Source: Phycisphaerales bacterium
GTDB taxonomy: Bacteria; Planctomycetota; Phycisphaerae; Phycisphaerales; SM1A02
NCBI GenBank assembly: GCA_030748805.1
Contig: JASMLG010000094.1
Span: 1-35,401, forward strand
Length of the DNA: 35,401 bases
Reading direction: 5' to 3'
The notes below the pieces were generated by a model that was not told where the DNA came from, made no database searches, and saw nothing but the letters and a program-made list of their open reading frames with translations. This document shows, in pieces, positions 33,267-35,401 of this stretch. Position 1 is the stretch's first letter; each line of letters begins with the position of its first letter. The position numbers and the translations under genes were made by a program.

Positions 33267-34154
33267 TTAATGAGTCAAAAAGATGTCGATACCACGGTTT
33301 TTGCCATCTAGAATCCAAATCAAATCACCACCATGAACTGGAACAGGCAACGAAGCGGTTGATCCATCATCACGTAAGTGGTTTTGGCCCAGTGAGCCAT
33401 GGTTTTGAGATAGAGTCAGGGGGTTAAACTGTTTACCCTGAAGCATTTTTTCAAGGATCGGATTCCGGTCACTCATAATAATGAGAAACCTACCATGATT
33501 ACGAATTTTGTCCCAGATTTCAGCTGGTTGTGTCTGGTAACTAAACCCATGGCGGTCATCTCCATGACCTGGACAATTCAAATGGTTTTCCTCGCAGTAA
33601 CCTTGATGAACCAAAACATCTGGGTTTATTCTCTCTGGTATGAGACCACCAAATACAGACGCTACAGCAGGTGCTTGAGTTGTTGGCATTTCGCTATTAT
33701 TGTCAAGTGCGTAATTGACCAAACCATGGCCTACCATCGCCATGTTTGATGCACATTGGTTGTTGATTGATTGAGCACGATAGAAGTTACTAAACATAGC
33801 TAATAATGCAACAGATAGAAGAATCGCTGCAGCTGTACCGATCAAGTCCGGCATTCTTAAACGGAACCCTCTTTTAGTAGTTTCTAATTCTGGTACGACA
33901 ACTTGCATGCGCGCTGCTCGCTTGGATTCGTACTGGTCAATTCTTGCAAGAGTTGCGTCAATTAGAGTGTCAGAAGCATCTTCGACAGGATATGCTTCTA
34001 GTAAACCAAGCTTTGCAAGAATACTTCTTGCCCGCTGTTCATCTTCGTTTGTTAAATATTCAAGTTGAGATAGTTCAAAACCTACATCAACTAACTTATC
34101 AAGCATTTCAGCATCTGCTTCGCTTAGTTGTAGATGATTAAAACCCTGATTCAT
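33267..34154 (-). CDS. Membrane protein: ECF anti-sigma-like N-terminus fused to a pseudopilin-like domain
   Basis: A 295-aa protein overlapping the ECF sigma gene by four bases (ATGA), with GAGGAG upstream of its ATG. Residues 1-100 are cytoplasmic and helical, ending in LIDATLARIDQYESKRAARM. One membrane helix follows (about 102-123). The extracytoplasmic part begins RAQSINNQCASNMAMVGHGL, close to the opening of DUF1559-type pseudopilins after their helix (CxxNxxxxGxxLxxY), and near the end has NHGSLGQNHLRDDGST, like the H-x-DG block of the same proteins. No zinc-binding HxxxCxxC anti-sigma motif is present. I infer a membrane sensor that holds the sigma factor; this is not proven. Confidence 0.65.
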   Translation of the reverse strand: MNQGFNHLQLSEADAEMLDKLVDVGFELSQLEYLTNEDEQRARSILAKLGLLEAYPVEDASDTLIDATLARIDQYESKRAARMQVVVPELETTKRGFRLRMPDLIGTAAAILLSVALLAMFSNFYRAQSINNQCASNMAMVGHGLVNYALDNNSEMPTTQAPAVASVFGGLIPERINPDVLVHQGYCEENHLNCPGHGDDRHGFSYQTQPAEIWDKIRNHGRFLIIMSDRNPILEKMLQGKQFNPLTLSQNHGSLGQNHLRDDGSTASLPVPVHGGDLIWILDGKNRGIDIFLTH

Positions 34155-34759
34155 TCGCTCTCCTCTTTAATCTGTGCTGTTTGCCATGATTTGCTAAATG
34201 CAGCAACTGCGGCGTGTAGCCGACTTTTGACTGTACCGAGTGGTATTTGGAGAGAATCAGCTATTTGCACGTAACTCATTTGTTGGAAGTAACTTAACAA
34301 AAGAATCTCCCGTAAATGGCTAGGAAGTTCATCGACTGCTTCTCGTACGCAGTTGATTTGTTCGTTGTTGAGTAGTTTTGCATCTGGCAATTCCTGTTCA
34401 CTTTCCATTAAATCGACAAAGCGAGCACCCTCGCCGTCACCGCCCACTTCCGCAGACAGTGACAGTACTGTCCGCTTTGAATGCTTACGATGCCAGTCCC
34501 TACCTTTGTTCGCTGCAATTGTAAAAAGCCACGGTTTAAATCGCCTAGATGGGTCAAATGTCTCGCTAGAGATGTGAATTTGGAGAAAAGAGTCCTGAAA
34601 TACGTCCTCAGCCGCTGCTCTAGAGCCCACAAAACGCGTTAGAAAGTGGAGAAGATCGTTTTTATACCGGTCCATCAATTCTGGAAATGCGTCGGAATCG
34701 CCATCAATATGAGCAGCTAAAAGTTCCTCATCAGTTCGAATGTCGCTTTCGGCAGCCAT
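34151..34759 (-). CDS. ECF-type RNA polymerase sigma factor
   Basis: A 202-aa sigma-E-like factor. Region 2 (about 25-95) shows DLLHFLTRFVGSRAAAEDVFQ, DSFLQIH and FKPWLFTIAANKGRDWHRK; region 4 (about 135-190) shows LREILLLSYFQQMSYVQIAD and IPLGTVKSRLHAA. It is expected to be inactive until its membrane-bound partner, encoded immediately downstream, releases it. The ATG has no clear Shine-Dalgarno and lies 26 bases from the divergent lipoprotein gene, so the two promoters must overlap. Any self-recognised -35 AAC-type motif is not obvious in this short gap. Confidence 0.92.
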   Translation of the reverse strand: MAAESDIRTDEELLAAHIDGDSDAFPELMDRYKNDLLHFLTRFVGSRAAAEDVFQDSFLQIHISSETFDPSRRFKPWLFTIAANKGRDWHRKHSKRTVLSLSAEVGGDGEGARFVDLMESEQELPDAKLLNNEQINCVREAVDELPSHLREILLLSYFQQMSYVQIADSLQIPLGTVKSRLHAAVAAFSKSWQTAQIKEESE

Positions 34760-34785
34760 TGGTTGGACAGCGTACGCTATATGAG

Positions 34786-35136
34786 ATGCATCTGCAATTA
34801 CTTCGTACTACCATACTCACCCTTTTCCTTATGGCTCCTTCTTGTACATCTCGGCAAACGGTTGAACTCTTGGGTTTTGATGGTTGCCCAAACACGCCAG
34901 AACTGCGCAAGCGCTTGGTAGCATCTGATCCAACACTCCAAATTATTGATGTTGATTTGATGTCACTTTCATCAAACGACACTCGACTTGGTTGGGGTGC
35001 ACCAACAATTCTAATTGACGGAAAAGATTTGTTTGGACTTGAACCAAGTGGAGGAAATGTAAGTTGCCGTAATTGGTCTAGCGGACTCCCATCAATTGAG
35101 GAGATTCAAGAGGCAGTGGAAGAGCACAAAAAATGA
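34786..35136 (+). CDS. Small thioredoxin-fold lipoprotein (alkylmercury lyase-like family)
   Basis: A 116-aa protein from the ATG at 34786 (frame open to 34687 but earlier starts run into the ECF sigma gene). It begins with a hydrophobic signal ending MAPSC, a possible lipobox. The body, VELLGFDGCPNTPELRKRL, then GWGAPTILIDGKDLFG and CRNWSSGLPS, matches a family of short thioredoxin-like proteins annotated in databases near alkylmercury lyases; only a single Cys sits at the active-site position (GCPNTP). Its role is unknown. The stop overlaps the next gene's ATG (ATGA). Confidence 0.65.
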   Translation: MHLQLLRTTILTLFLMAPSCTSRQTVELLGFDGCPNTPELRKRLVASDPTLQIIDVDLMSLSSNDTRLGWGAPTILIDGKDLFGLEPSGGNVSCRNWSSGLPSIEEIQEAVEEHKK

Positions 35137-35401
35137 GTGGTTGGTGGGTGCATGAATTATGGAACGCTGGAAGAGGTACTGAACTTGTCTCGTGGATATT
35201 TTGGGTTATTGCATCTATTACGTTGCACGAACTTGCTCATGGATGGGCTGCTATTTGGGAGGGTGATGACACACCACGAGTTACTGGACATATGAGCGCG
35301 AATCCGATTGTTCACATGGGATTGCCTTCGTTGATTTTGTTTTTAATTTTGGGCATTGCGTGGGGCATGATGCCTGTAAATCCATATCGTTTTAGGCACG
35401 G
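35133..35401 (+). CDS. Site-2 protease family (M50) zinc metalloprotease, N-terminal part
   Basis: Truncated by the window end; 89 codons visible. The first membrane helix holds the zinc-binding HELAH (His32, Glu33, His36), then GWAAIWEGDDTPRVTGHMSANPIVHMG, the short-S2P layout in which GRxxxNPxxHxD-like residues follow, and a second hydrophobic helix (LPSLILFLILGIAWGMM). Such enzymes cut transmembrane helices, often of anti-sigma factors. It is coupled to the lipoprotein gene by an ATGA overlap and lies opposite the ECF sigma pair. Confidence 0.85.
   Translation, partial: MSGWWVHELWNAGRGTELVSWIFWVIASITLHELAHGWAAIWEGDDTPRVTGHMSANPIVHMGLPSLILFLILGIAWGMMPVNPYRFRH

Noticed and set aside
33205..33318. 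N-terminal extension of L35
   Set aside because: Contains the TGATATAAT promoter and would overlap the upstream gene; L35 is normally about 65-70 aa.
1..35401. tRNA, rRNA, CRISPR arrays, insertion sequences or prophage
   Set aside because: No cloverleaf-like sequence, regularly spaced repeats, transposase or phage gene seen; all gaps are under 220 bases.

Overview
The window looks like a core-chromosome segment of a low-GC (about 40% by eye) bacterium, most plausibly a Planctomycetota member close to the Phycisphaerae. This assignment is an inference from a combination of traits: a bacterial topoisomerase VI beside a conventional gyrase B, the futalosine menaquinone enzyme MqnC, a TatC with a long periplasmic insert, a NapH-type polyferredoxin fused to TPRs, an ANTAR regulator, TruD, a DUF151 bifunctional nuclease, and an ECF sigma factor paired with a membrane protein carrying a pseudopilin-like domain. 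No single gene proves it. There are no tRNAs, rRNAs, insertion sequences, phage genes or CRISPR arrays. The gene-free stretches are short; the longest (28797-29015) is 219 bases.

Layout. 1-3290: end of mqnC (+), then a leftward lonN-like / NTF2-like / ilvE run and a separate Tat-type lipoprotein amidase. 3300-9050: gyrB (+) meets the leftward dnaJ-like/queC pair; tatC and tadA run rightward and overlap. 9046-13790: leftward bfn-truD, then rightward metK-rsmB-EIIA. 13789-17320: leftward ndk, a sigma-70 factor and the polyferredoxin-TPR gene, with a near-identical 39-bp direct repeat between the last two. 17500-20760: top6B-top6A operon and a small unknown gene. 20870-25870: an ANTAR response regulator (+) faces a leftward rpsO-pnp-histidine kinase-lipid kinase cluster. 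25940-29000: serA, then an AAA_14/DUF4143 ATPase behind a striking palindromic operator. 29016-32530: aminotransferase, prfB with a programmed +1 frameshift, a GNAT acetyltransferase and a PmtA-like methyltransferase whose conserved N-terminus has no ordinary start codon. 32530-35401: rpmI-rplT, an ECF sigma / membrane partner pair, and divergently a small lipoprotein followed by a site-2-protease-like gene cut by the window end.

How the genes work together. Most are housekeeping: translation (rpsO, rpmI, rplT, prfB, rsmB, truD, tadA, queC), DNA topology (gyrB, top6AB), RNA decay (pnp), amino acid and cofactor metabolism (ilvE, serA, aspartate-type aminotransferase, metK, mqnC) and export/envelope (tatC, amidase). 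The best candidates for undescribed biology are the ECF sigma / anti-sigma-pseudopilin fusion next to an M50 protease, the histidine kinase in the pnp operon opposite an RNA-binding ANTAR regulator, the palindromic operator over the ribosome-binding region of the AAA_14 gene, and the intergenic repeats. Start sites are often uncertain because Shine-Dalgarno sequences are strong for some genes (pnp, rpsO, rpmI, rplT) and missing for others (prfB, the aminotransferase, ECF sigma).
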